Assembly (NCBI GenBank): GCA_027013265.1
Contig: JALUXQ010000196.1
Coordinates: forward strand, 1-7,511
Direction of reading: 5' to 3'
DNA: 7,511 nt
DNA from: Campylobacteraceae bacterium
Lineage (GTDB): Bacteria > Campylobacterota > Campylobacteria > Campylobacterales > Sulfurospirillaceae
Part shown: positions 1-5,538 of the stretch, piece after piece
Numbering within the stretch: the first letter of the stretch is position 1
Layout of the letters: the number at the start of each line of letters is the position of its first letter
Notes under the pieces: model-generated
Told to the model about the DNA's origin: nothing
The model's database searches: none
What the model saw: the letters and a program-made list of their open reading frames with translations, nothing else
Translations under genes and position numbers: made by a program

Positions 1-298
1 TAGGTAGTGGCAATTGCACTAATATACCATCTATATAGTCATTTTTATTCATCATATCAAGGATCTCTAAAATCTTCTTTTCAGAGATGGAAGAGGGCAT
101 TTTGTGTACTATTGAGTATATACCAGCCTCTTCACAAGCTTTCTCTTTCATGCTCACATATGTCTTGCTTGCAGCATCATCGCCTATCAAGATGACAGCT
201 AGTCCTGGTGTGATTCCTACTGATTCTAGTATGCCTATCTCTTTTTTTACATTTGCTCTTATCTTCTTTGATAACTCTTTTCCGTCGATTAATTTCAT
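1..298 (-). CDS. folD: FolD, methylenetetrahydrofolate dehydrogenase/cyclohydrolase (N-terminal part, cut by window edge)
   Basis: This is the first 99 codons of bifunctional FolD, a cytoplasmic enzyme of one-carbon metabolism. It oxidises 5,10-methylene-THF to 5,10-methenyl-THF with NADP and hydrolyses that to 10-formyl-THF. The visible protein begins MKLIDGKELSKKIR. It carries the family block TYVSMKEKACEEAG, with the catalytic YxxxK pair at Y47 and K51, and the signature GILVQLPLP at about residues 91-99, whose Q95 matches the conserved folate-site glutamine. The family is usually about 280 residues, so the Rossmann NADP domain lies beyond the left edge. The ATG start (bases 298-296) has a modest AAAGG ribosome binding site at 313-309, ten bases upstream. 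The gene is divergent from the cytochrome c gene. Its product feeds the AICAR transformylase reaction of PurH, encoded nearby. Identification is firm; the 3' end cannot be seen. Confidence 0.95.
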   Translation of the reverse strand, partial: MKLIDGKELSKKIRANVKKEIGILESVGITPGLAVILIGDDAASKTYVSMKEKACEEAGIYSIVHKMPSSISEKKILEILDMMNKNDYIDGILVQLPLP

Positions 299-360
299 TT
301 TTACTCAGCCTTTATTGAAAGTATAGTATCATATCTAAAAAGTTGATAAAGAGAGATTAA
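299..360. promoter_or_regulatory. Divergent promoter region between folD and the cytochrome c gene
   Basis: This 62-base AT-rich spacer must hold the start signals for both neighbours. On the plus strand, TATAGT (322-327) and TATCAT (327-332) are -10 candidates, followed by a purine-rich ribosome binding site, AAAGAGAG (348-355), five bases before the cytochrome ATG. On the minus strand, TATGAT (333-328) or TATACT (325-320) could serve folD. No clear -35 box is visible on either strand, which is normal for Campylobacterota sigma-70 promoters. Which hexamers are used is inference. Confidence 0.4.
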
Positions 361-693
361 ATGAGGATATTTTTTGCCGTCTTTTTGCTGTTTTCCTTTA
401 TGAATGCGGAAGATTTTATAACAAAAATGGAGTATGCCAAAATGCTCTATTCAAACCCAAGAGGCATAGGTTGCAACAGATGTCATGGTAGTAAAGGTGA
501 TGGAGAAATCATCGCTAGATATAGACACAAAGGCAAAAAAAGAGTTCTTAGGGCTCCAGCTATAAACTCTATATCTTTTAGTGTGTTTGAAAAAGCTCTC
601 AAGAGACCTCACAGAGTCATGCCGACATACTTTTTGACTGACAAAGAGATAAAGATACTATACTTTTATGTCACAAGCGAAGCCAACAACTAA
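361..693 (+). CDS. Small periplasmic monoheme c-type cytochrome
   Basis: This 110-residue protein has an N-terminal hydrophobic signal peptide (about residues 1-16, FFAVFLLFSFMNA, probable cleavage after A16), so it should be exported to the periplasm. One heme-binding CxxCH motif lies at C38-N-R-C41-H42, followed by GSKGDGE, typical of cytochrome c class I. The likely distal ligand is M87 in RVMPTYF, followed by the C-terminal helix LTDKEIKILYFYV that packs against the N-terminal helix in this fold. It is predicted to be a soluble single-electron carrier; its redox partners cannot be told from the sequence. It is basic in the middle (RHKGKKRVLR, about 55-64). The ATG start follows an AAAGAGAG site by five bases. 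No cytochrome maturation or oxidase gene is adjacent. The TAA stop overlaps the stop of the converging PLP-enzyme gene. The class is clear; the specific role is unknown. Confidence 0.9.
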   Translation: MRIFFAVFLLFSFMNAEDFITKMEYAKMLYSNPRGIGCNRCHGSKGDGEIIARYRHKGKKRVLRAPAINSISFSVFEKALKRPHRVMPTYFLTDKEIKILYFYVTSEANN

Positions 694-1826
694 GCGTTAT
701 CTACCGCTTTTTGCATTCTGTTTAAAATAACTTCAAGATTTTTCTTGGTCGTAGCAAAATTTAATCTTATGAAATTGTTGTCTCCAAACCTCTTCCCTTC
801 ACTTATGCCGACACCATACTTCAAAAAGAGCTCATATGGGTCTTTGACATTTAAATTACTACAATCAATCCATGCCAGATAGGTTGCGTCACAAGAGAGC
901 ATCTTTAGTTTTTTGTTATTTTTTACAAAATCTTCGACTAACTTCAAGTTTTCTCTTAAGTAGATTTTGAGTTCACCAAGCCACTCATCCCCATCTTTAT
1001 AGGCTGCTTTTGTCGCACTTATCGCAAGTAGATTTATATCACCGCCCAAGCCTCTTAACTCTTTTCTAAAATTTGTTCTTAACCTTCTATCTGGAATAAT
1101 CGCAAATGAGCTTTGTAGTCCCGCAATGTTAAATGTCTTGCTTGGTGCCATCAAAGTTACAACTCTTTTTGCAAATTTTTCATCGATAGAGGCTATCGGT
1201 ATATGTTTGGTTTTCGGATTTGTAACTAACTGGGCATGTATCTCGTCTGAACATATTAAAAAATCATATTTTACAGCTAAATTCCCCAGTTTTGTGAGCT
1301 CCTTTTTAGTAAAAACAGTTCCACCAGGATTGTAAGGGTTGCATAGTATGAAGAGTTTGGTTGCTGGGTTTATATTTTCTTCCAATTCATCAAAATCTAT
1401 ACTCCATCTGCCATCTATCTCTCGCATTGGTATTTGAGTTAGCTTTGTATTTGTATTTTTGGCGGCTGTTACAAAATGCGGATATATAGGTGTAGTAGTG
1501 ATTGCTTCATCATTTTCATTTAGCAGCTTACATGTTAGGTTTATCCCTGGAATCACACCGCTCATCCACACTATCCACTCTTTTTTGATTTCCCAATTAT
1601 GGTGTCTTTTTATAAAATTTATAACAGCAGTGTGGGTTTCATCATCTATGCTAGTATATCCGAAGATTCCGTGTTCAACTCTGTTTTTGAGCGCCTCTAT
1701 AACAGGGGAAGGAGCTTTAAAATCCATATCTGCTACCCATGCAGGTATGATCTCTTTACCTCTGTACTTGTCCCACTTTTCACAGTGTGTATCTCGTCTA
1801 TCTATCTCTTCATCAAAAAAACTCAT
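690..1826 (-). CDS. patB: MalY/PatB-family PLP-dependent C-S lyase (cystathionine beta-lyase-like) / aminotransferase
   Basis: This 378-residue cytoplasmic fold-type I PLP enzyme has the length usual for MalY/PatB proteins. The N-terminal IPAWVADMDFKAP (about 27-39) and GYTSID (56-61) are family hallmarks. Cofactor-site elements are CNPYNPGG (162-169), SDEIHAQL (193-200) with D194 for the pyridine nitrogen, and the Schiff-base lysine K230 in APSKTFNIAGLQ. R354 in NFIRLNFAT is the expected carboxylate-binding arginine. The family cleaves C-S bonds of cystathionine or cysteine conjugates and some members transaminate; the actual substrate is not decided by sequence. It may serve methionine synthesis or sulfur-amino-acid turnover. 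The ATG start has a good AAGGAT site (1838-1833) six bases upstream. The promoter is probably the palindromic TATAAT at 1852-1863 shared with purH, giving a leader of about 20 bases. The stop codon overlaps that of the cytochrome gene. Confidence 0.88.
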   Translation of the reverse strand: MSFFDEEIDRRDTHCEKWDKYRGKEIIPAWVADMDFKAPSPVIEALKNRVEHGIFGYTSIDDETHTAVINFIKRHHNWEIKKEWIVWMSGVIPGINLTCKLLNENDEAITTTPIYPHFVTAAKNTNTKLTQIPMREIDGRWSIDFDELEENINPATKLFILCNPYNPGGTVFTKKELTKLGNLAVKYDFLICSDEIHAQLVTNPKTKHIPIASIDEKFAKRVVTLMAPSKTFNIAGLQSSFAIIPDRRLRTNFRKELRGLGGDINLLAISATKAAYKDGDEWLGELKIYLRENLKLVEDFVKNNKKLKMLSCDATYLAWIDCSNLNVKDPYELFLKYGVGISEGKRFGDNNFIRLNFATTKKNLEVILNRMQKAVDNA

Positions 1827-1851
1827 AATTTTATCCTTATTGAAACTGCAA

Positions 1852-1863
1852 TATTATATAATA
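1852..1863. promoter_or_regulatory. Palindromic, probably bidirectional -10 element for the PLP enzyme gene and purH
   Basis: The 12-base sequence TATTATATAATA is a perfect palindrome. It contains the sigma-70 consensus TATAAT on the plus strand (1857-1862) and again on the minus strand (1858-1853). It lies between two divergent genes, 26 bases from the PLP enzyme start and about 100 bases from purH. Transcription could therefore start near 1846 leftwards and near 1870 rightwards. This placement is read from the sequence; use in both directions is inferred, since symmetric -10 elements are known to fire divergently in bacteria. Confidence 0.55.
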
Positions 1864-1891
1864 ACTTTTCAAATAGTTTGGTAAAAAATGT

Positions 1892-1939
1892 AAATTCCTC
1901 TCGTCAAAGGCGTAGCTTCAGTCGAGAGGAATTTTTATT
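1892..1939 (+). terminator. Perfect 12-bp hairpin with U-rich tail in the purH leader (terminator or attenuator-like)
   Basis: AAATTCCTCTCG (1892-1903) and CGAGAGGAATTT (1923-1934) are exact reverse complements separated by 19 bases. Part of the loop can pair further: AGGC (1908-1911) with GCTT (1915-1918). The plus-strand 3' side runs straight into TTTTTATT, as in an intrinsic terminator. On the minus strand the hairpin is followed by ACATTTTTTACC, so it might also act leftwards. No gene converges here: it sits in the 5' leader of purH, so it should either attenuate purH, end a short RNA made from the 1857-1862 promoter, or be a dispersed palindromic repeat. The structure is certain; the function is inferred. 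Confidence 0.6.
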
Positions 1940-1960
1940 AGGCTTTACCTAAAAAAAGGA
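1933..1960 (+). promoter_or_regulatory. purH: Second leader hairpin overlapping the terminator tail, next to the purH ribosome binding site
   Basis: TTAGG (1938-1942) pairs with CCTAA (1948-1952) around the loop CTTTA. After one A-A mismatch the pairing continues, TTTT (1933-1936) with AAAA (1954-1957). This uses the last two stem bases and the U-tract of the upstream hairpin, so the two structures compete. Its 3' arm runs into the purH ribosome binding site AAAGGA (1955-1960), which is six bases before the ATG. This could let leader folding affect transcription and ribosome access. The pairing is seen; regulation is inferred and the stem is AT-rich and weak. Confidence 0.4.
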
Positions 1961-1966
1961 CATAAG

Positions 1967-3499
1967 ATGAGAGCATTGATAAGTGTTAGTGATAAGACAG
2001 GTGTAGTCGAGTTTGCTCGTGATCTAGAAGAGCTTGGTTATGAGATAATCTCCACAGGTGGAACATATAAACTTCTAAGCGATGAAGGTATAAAAGCTAT
2101 CGAGATAAGTGAAGTGACAAAATTTCCAGAGATGTTTGATGGCAGAGTAAAAACTCTAAATCCTCTTATCCACGGAGGAATTTTGCATAGAAGAGATTTA
2201 CCTCTACATGTAGAGACGGCAAAAGAGCATGATATAGTCGGAATTGACTTGGTTTGTGTAAATTTATATCCATTTAAGGAAACCATTGCTAGGACTGATG
2301 ATTTTGATGAAATTATAGAAAATATAGACATTGGTGGACCTGCTATGGTTAGAAGTGCTGCTAAGAACTTCAATGATGTTTTGATTGTGACTGATGTGAA
2401 TGATTTTGATATAGTTATAGATGCTTTAAAAAGTGATAAAAATACGCTTGAATTTAGAAGAGATTTGATGATAAAAGCATTTGAACATACTGCTAGTTAT
2501 GATGCCATGATTGCCAATTATATGAATAAAAGATTTAATGATGGCTTTGGCGCTATGCAGTTTATCACAGGCACAAAAGCATTTGACACAAGATATGGTG
2601 AAAATCCTCATCAAAAAGGTGCCCTTTATGAGTTTGACTACTTCTTTTCAAATAACTTCAAAACTCTAAAAGGAGAAGCGAGTTTTAACAATATGACAGA
2701 CATAAACGGAGCCTTAAAGATAGCAGCTTCTTTTGGGAGTGAACCAGCAGTTTCTATCATAAAACATGCAAATCCTTGCGGTTTTGCCATAGGAGAAAAC
2801 TTACTTGATGCTTATGAAAAAGCACTTAAGTGTGATCCTGTTTCTGCCTATGGTGGAGTTGTCGCGATAAATGGAACACTTGATAAGGCTCTAGCAGAAA
2901 AAATAAATGAGATTTTTGTTGAAGTCATTATCGCTGCAAATGTAGATGATGATGCCTTAGGTGTGTTTGAAAAGAAGAAGAGAATCAAGATTTTTACACA
3001 ACAGAGCAAGTACTTGGTGTTGAGTGATGATGAGTATGACTTCAAACATATAGATGGTGGTTTTGTATATCAAAACAGCGATAAAGTGGGAAGTGATGAG
3101 GTAAAAAATGCAAAATGTGTTAGCAAAAGAGAGGCTATAAGAGTTAGAGAAAAAGATTTGGATATTGCATATAAGATAGCAAGCCTCACAAAATCAAACT
3201 GCGTAGTTTATGTAAAAGATTCGGCTATGGTAGCGATTGGCATGGGTATGACAAGTAGAGTCGATGCTGGAAAATGTGCACTTACAAAAGCAAAAGAGAT
3301 GGGCTTGGATGTATATGGATGTGCGATGGCTAGTGAAGCATTTTTCCCATTTAGAGACTCCATAGATGCAGCCGCACATGCTGGAGTGAGATGTATTATA
3401 GAGCCTGGTGGAAGTATAAGAGATGACGAAGTGATAGAGGCTGCAAACGAGCATGATATAGCTCTGTATTTCAGTGGAGTTAGGCACTTTTTACATTAG
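1967..3499 (+). CDS. purH: PurH, bifunctional AICAR transformylase / IMP cyclohydrolase
   Basis: This cytoplasmic enzyme of 510 residues, normal for the family, performs the last two steps of de novo purine synthesis. It formylates AICAR with 10-formyl-THF and closes the ring to IMP. The N-terminal MGS-like cyclohydrolase domain (about 1-195) shows ALISVSDKTGVVEFARDL, STGGTYKLL and KFPEMFDGRVKTLNPLIHGG (52-71). The transformylase domain follows, with YGENPHQ (210-216), the catalytic pair K266-H267 in KHANPCG, AYGGVVA (294-300), MGMTSRVDA, EAFFPFRDSIDAAA, EPGGSIRDDEVI and the C-terminal YFSGVRHFLH. No key motif is missing. The ATG start has an AAAGGA site six bases upstream. It stands alone, divergent from the PLP enzyme and convergent with the ABC-F gene, not in a purine operon. 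Its leader holds two competing hairpins that may regulate it. Confidence 0.98.
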   Translation: MRALISVSDKTGVVEFARDLEELGYEIISTGGTYKLLSDEGIKAIEISEVTKFPEMFDGRVKTLNPLIHGGILHRRDLPLHVETAKEHDIVGIDLVCVNLYPFKETIARTDDFDEIIENIDIGGPAMVRSAAKNFNDVLIVTDVNDFDIVIDALKSDKNTLEFRRDLMIKAFEHTASYDAMIANYMNKRFNDGFGAMQFITGTKAFDTRYGENPHQKGALYEFDYFFSNNFKTLKGEASFNNMTDINGALKIAASFGSEPAVSIIKHANPCGFAIGENLLDAYEKALKCDPVSAYGGVVAINGTLDKALAEKINEIFVEVIIAANVDDDALGVFEKKKRIKIFTQQSKYLVLSDDEYDFKHIDGGFVYQNSDKVGSDEVKNAKCVSKREAIRVREKDLDIAYKIASLTKSNCVVYVKDSAMVAIGMGMTSRVDAGKCALTKAKEMGLDVYGCAMASEAFFPFRDSIDAAAHAGVRCIIEPGGSIRDDEVIEAANEHDIALYFSGVRHFLH

Positions 3500-3520
3500 A
3501 CTTGCTGTAACAAATCTAAT
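3495..3520. terminator. Weak convergent hairpin containing both stop codons (possible bidirectional terminator)
   Basis: ATTAGA (3495-3500) pairs with TCTAAT (3515-3520). After a C-A mismatch the stem continues with TTG (3502-3504) against CAA (3511-3513). The purH TAG (3497-3499) lies in the left arm and the minus-strand TAG of the ABC-F gene (3518-3516) in the right arm. The genes converge with only 16 bases between them. The stem is AT-rich and has no real U-tract, so termination here is only a suggestion. Confidence 0.25.
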
Positions 3521-5456
3521 AGTTATGCTTGATATTTTCTAATTTTTCTTCTATTTCTAGAAAATTTTCTATCAGTTGGTCTAGATGAAGCTGTTTTTTA
3601 TCTAGGTCAACGCTTAGTTTTTCAAGCCCTATCTTTTCATAACATTGTGGGTCTTCTAAGCACTTGTTTATCTCCAATATCTCGTTTTCTAATCTCTCTA
3701 TATCAAAAGGAAGAGTTTCATAGTCTCTCTTCTCCTTGTAGCTTAATTTGACCGAATTTGACTCTTTTTCCTTTTTTTTTGACTCTTTTTTTTCTGTAAA
3801 ATTAATGGTATCAAGCCCTTTTATCTCCTTTTCTAGGTTGAGATATTCACTATAATTTTGCCAACTCTCTTCGACTACCCCATCTCCTTTAAAGATGAAG
3901 AGTTTCTGAGCTATTTTATCCACGAAATACCTATCATGACTTACAAATATGATAGCTCCTTGGAAGCTTTGTATGTACTCTTCAAGTATGTTTATAGTGG
4001 GAATATCTAAGTCATTTGTAGGTTCATCAAGTATTAAGCAGTCAACTTCTTTGGTAAACAAAAGCGCAAGAGCTACTCTGTTTTTTTCACCACCACTTAA
4101 GACTCCTATCTTTTTGTTGATATCCTCTTTTGGAAATAGAAAATTCTTCATATATCCATACACATGCATATTTTTACCTCGCACATCAACTCTGTCTCCA
4201 CCATTTGGACAGAAGGTCTCTATGAGGTTTTTGCCATCATCTAACATCTCTCTTTGCTGGTCAAAATATCCGATTTTAAAGTCGCCTTTTTTAAAAATTC
4301 CACTATCAACCGATAAATCCCCCAATAAAATCTTCAAAAATGTAGATTTACCCGAGCCGTTTTTCCCGACTATTGCGATTCTATCTTTTTGTAGTATCCT
4401 TGTTGAAAAATTTTCTATAAGATTTTTATCGCCCAAAGTTTTGCATATATCATACATTTCAAAGAGCATTTTTTGCTTGTTTGTTGAGCTGTTTTGGTTG
4501 AAATTTTTTTGCTCTCTTTGAAGCTCTAGCTTCATTTTTGCTATAAGTGATGGGTTGCTCTTTGCCCTGTCTTTGAGTTCAAATACTCTGCGTTTTCGCC
4601 CTTCGTTTCTTTTTAATCTAGCTTTTACTCCTCTATTTAACCAAGCTTCCTCTCTTTTTAATAGTTTTAATAGATTGTGATGTTCTTGACTCATAGCTTG
4701 CAAAATCATCTCTTTGGCTCTTAGATAATCTTGATATCCGCCACTAAAGTTTCTTAGCTTACAACTATCTATCTCGATAGTTCTAGTGGCAAGTTTGTCT
4801 ATAAAGTATCTATCATGAGAGATAAAAACCAGAGTAAACTGCTCTTTTAAAAGCATCTCCTCTAAAAATTCGACCATATAGACATCGAGATGGTTTGTAG
4901 GCTCATCTAAGAGTAAAATATCTGGTTTTTTGAGTATCAGCGCAGCTAGTGTGACACGCCTTTGTTCACCGCCACTGAGTATATTTACACTTTTGTTTTC
5001 ATACTCTTTTAAGTTGAATTTTTGCAAAACTCTTTCTATCTTATCATCTAAATTCCATGCGTCATGCGTGTCTAAAAAGTTTGTCAATTTCTCTTGAGCT
5101 TTGAGAAGTTCTTGATTGTCAAAATTACTAGAGAGAGCCAAGGCAATCTCTTCATATCTTGTTTGAGCCTCTTTTAACTCTTTTAGCTCGTTTTCGATCG
5201 CATCTTTGACGCTAAAATCATCACTAAAAAGAGGTGTTTGATCAAGCATATCTATTTTTAGAAAGTTTTGGGTTACTCTTCGACCACTATCTGCTTTTAG
5301 TGAGCCATTTATGATTTTCATCAAAGTTGATTTTCCACCACCATTTTTTCCTATGATACAAATCCTCTCTTTTTTGTGAATAGAAAAATCTATATGACTT
5401 AAAATCTGTTGTGATTCGTAAGCTTTGCTAATGTCTAATAAGTCTAGTAGTGCCAA
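3516..5456 (-). CDS. uup: Uup-type ABC-F ATPase (two fused ABC domains plus C-terminal coiled coil)
   Basis: This soluble ABC-F protein has no membrane segment. Numbered from the start chosen here (646 residues), ABC domain 1 has GKNGGGKST (36-44), LSGGE (160-164), LLLDEPTNHLD ending at 191 and switch H214. A basic inter-domain linker follows (about 241-331, EEAWLNRGVKARLKRNEGRKRR). ABC domain 2 has GKNGSGKST (364-372), LSGGE (453-457), LILDEPTNDLD ending at 484 and H507. A lysine/glutamate-rich tether (about 554-567) leads to a predicted coiled coil (571-641) beginning LSYKEKRDYETLP, typical of Uup. ABC-F proteins act on ribosomes; E. coli Uup is linked to ribosome biogenesis/translation and to stability against transposon excision. 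No ATG exists near the N-terminus. TTG at 5456 gives MALLDLLDIS and has GGGG (5466-5463) six bases upstream. A TTG at 5468 would add four residues but lacks a ribosome binding site. Both ATPase sites look active. Confidence 0.9.
   Translation of the reverse strand: MALLDLLDISKAYESQQILSHIDFSIHKKERICIIGKNGGGKSTLMKIINGSLKADSGRRVTQNFLKIDMLDQTPLFSDDFSVKDAIENELKELKEAQTRYEEIALALSSNFDNQELLKAQEKLTNFLDTHDAWNLDDKIERVLQKFNLKEYENKSVNILSGGEQRRVTLAALILKKPDILLLDEPTNHLDVYMVEFLEEMLLKEQFTLVFISHDRYFIDKLATRTIEIDSCKLRNFSGGYQDYLRAKEMILQAMSQEHHNLLKLLKREEAWLNRGVKARLKRNEGRKRRVFELKDRAKSNPSLIAKMKLELQREQKNFNQNSSTNKQKMLFEMYDICKTLGDKNLIENFSTRILQKDRIAIVGKNGSGKSTFLKILLGDLSVDSGIFKKGDFKIGYFDQQREMLDDGKNLIETFCPNGGDRVDVRGKNMHVYGYMKNFLFPKEDINKKIGVLSGGEKNRVALALLFTKEVDCLILDEPTNDLDIPTINILEEYIQSFQGAIIFVSHDRYFVDKIAQKLFIFKGDGVVEESWQNYSEYLNLEKEIKGLDTINFTEKKESKKKEKESNSVKLSYKEKRDYETLPFDIERLENEILEINKCLEDPQCYEKIGLEKLSVDLDKKQLHLDQLIENFLEIEEKLENIKHNY
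3772..3780 (-). repeat. uup: A9 homopolymer (coding-strand) inside the ABC-F gene, possible slippage site
   Basis: On the coding (minus) strand nine consecutive A residues follow GAGTC and precede GG, encoding part of ESKKKEKES (residues S559-K562 from the TTG at 5456). The phase is TCA AAA AAA AAG, so it contains the heptamer A AAA AAG in the same phase as the dnaX frameshift site of E. coli. A second run of eight A lies just upstream in the message (3793-3786). Removing one A leads to a TAA after about ten codons, and adding one leads to a TGA after about 17. Either would remove the C-terminal coiled coil and leave both ABC domains whole. The tract is seen; slippage is inferred. Confidence 0.4.
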
Positions 5457-5538
5457 ATTTAACCCCAATATAAAAAATAGAGGGTAATTTTATCAATATT
5501 TTGCTAGAATATAGATAAATAACAGGTAAAGGTCTATT
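5457..5538. promoter_or_regulatory. Divergent promoter region between the ABC-F gene and the GGDEF-EAL gene
   Basis: On the plus strand TGCTAGAAT (5502-5510) is an extended -10 element (TG-N-TAGAAT), placing transcription start near 5517. The ribosome binding site AAAGG (5528-5532) then lies six bases before the TTG start of the GGDEF-EAL gene. On the minus strand TAAAAT (5492-5487) is a -10 candidate, with transcription starting near 5480 and the GGGG ribosome binding site at 5466-5463. No convincing -35 boxes are visible. The assignments are inferred from consensus alone. Confidence 0.4.

Noticed and set aside
7..326. Two plus-strand ORFs (62 and 79 codons) opposite folD
   Set aside because: They are antisense shadows. 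The minus strand here encodes clear FolD sequence with catalytic motifs, and the plus-strand products resemble nothing.
1126..1952. Plus-strand ORFs of 69, 141 and 117 codons opposite the PLP enzyme gene
   Set aside because: They lie in the complement of a full-length MalY/PatB gene with intact motifs; their sequences have low-complexity shadow character.
1864..1966. ZTP (pfl), purine or PRPP riboswitch upstream of purH
   Set aside because: Such elements would fit the gene, but the conserved aptamer bases are not recognisable and the leader is mostly one simple long hairpin.
3949..4521. 190-codon plus-strand ORF inside the ABC-F gene
   Set aside because: It is antisense to ABC domain 2, whose Walker A, signature and Walker B motifs are intact in the minus-strand frame. 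Its length reflects the AT-rich composition.
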